Assembly (NCBI GenBank): GCA_029747585.1
Contig: JAPEVF010000865.1
Span: 1-18,928, forward strand
DNA: 18,928 bases
Direction: 5' to 3'
DNA from: Pleurotus djamor
Taxonomy: Eukaryota; Basidiomycota; Agaricomycetes; Agaricales; Pleurotaceae
Part shown: in pieces, positions 16,274-18,928 of the stretch
How the letters are laid out: the number at the start of each line of letters is the position of its first letter
How positions within the stretch are numbered: the first letter of the stretch is position 1
Notes under the pieces: generated by a model
Told to the model about the DNA's origin: nothing
The model's database searches: none
The model's input: the letters and a program-made list of their open reading frames with translations, nothing else
Position numbers and translations under genes: made by a program

Positions 16274-18388
16274 ATGGACTCTGTTTTCTCCCCAGCAGCA
16301 ACATCCGGCGCCGCTTTAGTATCCGNTTTTTTGTGTGGTAACTTGTTACTACGCAATGTCCCGAAGACGGAATTTGCCCCCTGGACCTCCTCGTTTACCT
16401 ATCGTTGGCAATGTTCACCAACTTACATCGCGCTTGTGGCTCTCTATGACAGAATGGGTCAAAGTTTACGGTTGGCACTCGATTTCTTTCGGTGATGCTT
16501 TCCGTTCTGACCCATTCAATAGGTCCTCTTGTTTACCTGTCTGCTGTGGGGCGCCCCATCGTCGTTCTGGGCTCGCACAAAGTCGCCCATGATCTTCTCG
16601 ATCGACGGGCTCGCATCTATTCTGACCGCCCCAGAAACATCGTAGCTGGTGAACTGATGACAAAAGGTCATCTCTTCGCCCTGTCTAGTTACACCTCATC
16701 ATCCAAGCGTATGCATCAATCTGCGCATGAGTAAGTGAGCGATAGCCCTCATTACCAATCTGTAACTGTGGGCCTCAGTGCAGTCGGGGTTCGGGTCTAC
16801 CGTAAATATTTCCCCATCCAAGAACGCGAGTCTGCAATCCTTATTTCATCTTTGCTCGCCTCACCCAATGATTTCATCGAACACCTGAAACGTGCTACCA
16901 CTTCCACGATGATATCAATCATTTATGGCGTCCCCTCTATCCTAGATTCCAAGGATCGATTACTCCTTCTCGCCGATGGAATTGGGGAGGCCGTAACTCA
17001 AGCGGCGCTGCCTGGTGCCTATTTCGTGGAGTTCCTACCGTGGATGATGCATTTGCCTCGTTGGATGTAAAGTCCGTCTCCTTAATGACCCCCAAGCGAA
17101 ATTGACTCGCGCGACTAGGTGCCCTTGGAGGATAAAGGCGGAAAATTGGTATGTTCAGACATTCAACGGCCTCGGAAAGCTACTGCAGGATGTAGCTGAT
17201 CGTGAGGTCAGCCTACCAAAGATGAATCGAACCTGCCCAGCCCTCGCTGACCATCATTTGCCTTCATAGAGATCAGGCGTCCACATTCCTTGTGCAGCAA
17301 GCAGCCTTCTAGATGATTTATCCGAAGGCATATTAACTAAGGAAGAAGCCATCTGGACAGCGGGAACGATCTAGTGAGTTCTTCATTCTTTGAATGGCTC
17401 ACGTTGTCCTGCTGAACGAAGAACAAAGTGCTGCTGGAGCGGAAACAGTGGGTTCTTGCTCCAAGTTCTCATCATAATCACGGTCTCACTTATATCTTGG
17501 GATAGACTTCCGGTCAAATGATGTGGTTTATGTTAGCTATGGTGCTTCACCCATCCGTTCAGAGGCGTGCACAGATAGAGTTGGACCATGTTGTCGGAAG
17601 CAGCCGCTTGCCCTCCTTCAAAGACCTCCCACAGCTACCTTTCATACGTGCAATTGTCAAGGAGATTTTGCGATGGCGACCGGTAGCACCTATGGGTGTA
17701 CCTCATCGCCTTACAACCGACGATTCTTATGAAGGCTATGACCTGCCCAAAGGAAGCATCTGTATCGCCAATGTATGGTAAGAGTTAAGCTCTCGATATC
17801 CTGCACGCGAATGTTCAAGGCTCCGAAAGGGGACTCAACCAAGACCCAGAAGTTTATGGAGACGACGCTCACGAATTCAAGCCTGAACGCTTCCTGGATC
17901 AAGAAGGCAAACTTATCGACGGCGTACCGGGCGGCGCAGTCGACACAAAGCGTGAGGGACACGTAACTTATGGGTTTGGTCATCGGCATGTCTTTTCCTA
18001 TCGCTCTGCATTCGGCTTCTAATTCCAACTCTCTGTGCAGAATGTGTGTTGGCCGTCATGTAGCCAATAGTACCCTGTTCATCCAAATAGCGTCTGTACT
18101 TTGGGCGTTTACCATCCTTCCTCAAGACGACGGGTTGGGTAATACTACCGACCATACTCGAGTTGGCGTTCCTGTCGATGCCAATGGTAGTGAGGCTAGA
18201 GGTATCGCAGCGTGCGTCACCTTCTTGTTTATCAACTTGTGCAGCTTCCAGCTACTAAGCTGAAGCTTTTGTCTAGAATCCCCAAGTTATTTAGATGCAC
18301 CGCCGTCCCCAGGTTTGAAAATGTTCGTGAAATTGCTAGAGAAAATTACAACAGTGATTTGGCAGGGGATAGGTCTGATTCTTGGTGA
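16274..18388 (+). CDS. Cytochrome P450, full length (copy B), 537 aa
   Basis: This is a heme monooxygenase, probably ER-anchored, with unknown substrate. Ten exons: 16274-16470, 16523-16730, 16779-17066, 17119-17206, 17270-17373, 17429-17447, 17506-17777, 17830-17985, 18041-18211 and 18277-18388. All phases agree to a stop at 18386-18388 if the ambiguous base at 16326 is discounted; as written it shifts the frame after residue 17. Features: N-terminal anchor, hinge NLPPGPPRLPIVGN (about 34-47), I-helix AGAETT (297-302), K-helix ExxR as E354-I-L-R357, PERF at 410-413, and heme loop YGFGHRMCVG with Cys446. The tail reads LFRCTAVPRFENVREI. Length is normal for the family. The eighth intron (17986-18040), inside the heme loop, needs a GC donor. 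Fungal relatives are often annotated as O-methylsterigmatocystin oxidoreductase-like, but that says little about the substrate here. Copy A shares the exon structure. Confidence 0.85.
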
Positions 18389-18602
18389 TAGTGCTAGTAT
18401 TTTGATTCATAAGCTGTCGTTTCTCTCCTGTTGTTTCCCATTCGGTTGCAACACGATGCAAGACCGGTGATTAGTTCCTCAATGCTTCCAGGACAGGGGT
18501 TATTGGCACGTGATAAGTAGAACCCCTGTGATCTAATTATACCTGCGTTTGGGGTCCGACTCCAGCTGGCCGGTGTGGCACTTGAGCTTGCTCTTCCCCA
18601 AC
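18389..18602. other. Intergenic between P450 B and the START gene
   Basis: This 214-bp gap holds the P450 3' UTR and the START gene promoter. It contains a 9-bp inverted repeat listed separately. No coding frame was recognised. Confidence 0.5.
18493..18529. repeat. 9-bp inverted repeat around CACGTG
   Basis: ACAGGGGTT at 18493-18501 and AACCCCTGT at 18521-18529 are perfect inverted copies 19 nt apart. A CACGTG E-box palindrome lies nearly at the centre (18507-18512). It is 74-110 bp before the START gene ATG, so it could be a binding site in that promoter or a weak hairpin. Confidence 0.5.
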
Positions 18603-18928
18603 ATGCTGGACGGTTCTCGGTGCGTTGGCTCATTTCTTTGAGTGAAAGGATGCTAAACTGCCTAATAGGCTACGCCAGTCATGGGGTGACGCTCTGAACG
18701 ATGCTGAGGCCCTCTTCCGCAAGCTGCTGACAGCGAACGACTGGAAACGCATACCGACACCTGGCGATTCCTCTTCGTCCAAGAAGGGAAAGGCACGCGT
18801 ATCCTCCATACCAGAGCTTGCAGACGTAGCCCTGTATCGAAAGGCCAGCAAGTCCGGACAAGACCTCTACAGAGTCATACTGGATGTCCCAATACCCTCA
18901 GGAGAACCTATTTCTTTGGAGCCGTGGA
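18603..18928 (+). CDS. START-like lipid-binding protein, 5' part (runs off window)
   Basis: START domains hold lipids such as sterols in a helix-grip pocket. The first coding exon is only 17 nt (18603-18619: ATG CTG GAC GGT TCT CG); a 49-bp intron (18620-18668, GTGCGT..AATAG, with a CTAAAC branch-like site) follows, and exon 2 runs from 18669 past the end. The peptide starts MLDGSRLRQSWGDALNDAEA, then FRKLLTANDWKRIP, a Ser/Lys-rich linker, and ELADVALYRKASKSGQDLYR..ILDVPIP..SLEPW. Alternating VxLYRK..GxDLYRVILD with EPW is the layout of fungal START proteins just before the core strands. Frames upstream of exon 2 are closed by TGA, which supports the spliced start. The family call is from pattern recognition; about 87 residues are visible and the rest is outside the window. 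Confidence 0.65.

Noticed and set aside
1..18928. CRISPR arrays, transposons with coding genes, rRNA
   Set aside because: No regular repeat arrays, no transposase or reverse transcriptase motifs and no rRNA-like sequence were seen; the duplications here look like ordinary tandem or inverted gene duplication.

Overview
The window is nuclear DNA from a filamentous fungus, most likely a mushroom-forming basidiomycete (Agaricomycetes). This rests on the many short introns (about 38-73 bp) with GT..AG borders, a P450 gene split into ten coding exons, expanded F-box genes, nuclear tRNA genes (one with an intron), and a START-type gene of a kind common in that group. All gene models were spliced by hand from reading-frame continuity, splice borders and family motifs. 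No database search was run.

Layout. (1) 1-1589, minus: a cytochrome P450 copy (A), open for seven exons but cut off just before the K-helix ExxR. (2) 1590-2355: divergent intergenic region with one doubtful 53-codon frame. (3) 2356-5601, plus: a 695-residue disordered/coiled-coil protein, then a small 143-residue protein behind a clear TATA box. (4) 5718-7651: minus-strand tRNA-Ser(AGA) and intron-bearing tRNA-Gly(GCC) flank a plus-strand DUF1769 gene. (5) 7776-8624, minus: a five-exon coiled-coil protein resembling small INO80 subunits, which shares a 149-bp intergenic region with a divergent F-box gene. (6) 8774-15242, plus: an F-box array with one intronless F-box gene, a frameshifted relic of a related gene, and two close tandem paralogues that share intron position, length and upstream promoter blocks. 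(7) 15490-18388, plus: a decayed P450 C-terminal relic (C) followed by a full-length P450 (B, 537 residues once one ambiguous base is discounted). (8) 18603-18928, plus: the 5' end of a START-like lipid-binding protein running off the window.

How the parts relate. The block from 2356 to 8624 looks like ordinary housekeeping or conserved fungal genes with tRNAs between them. The F-box array and the P450 copies are accessory, duplicating families: each has intact members beside truncated or frameshifted relics, so gene birth and death is visible in one place. P450 A and B are in opposite orientation about 15 kb apart and share exon structure down to a 19-nt exon carrying the I-helix motif. Nothing here forms a clear new multi-gene system. 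The points most worth a second look are the P450 duplication and truncation, the GC-AG intron inside the heme loop, the conserved F-box promoter blocks including an orphan copy, and the unassigned coiled-coil and small proteins.
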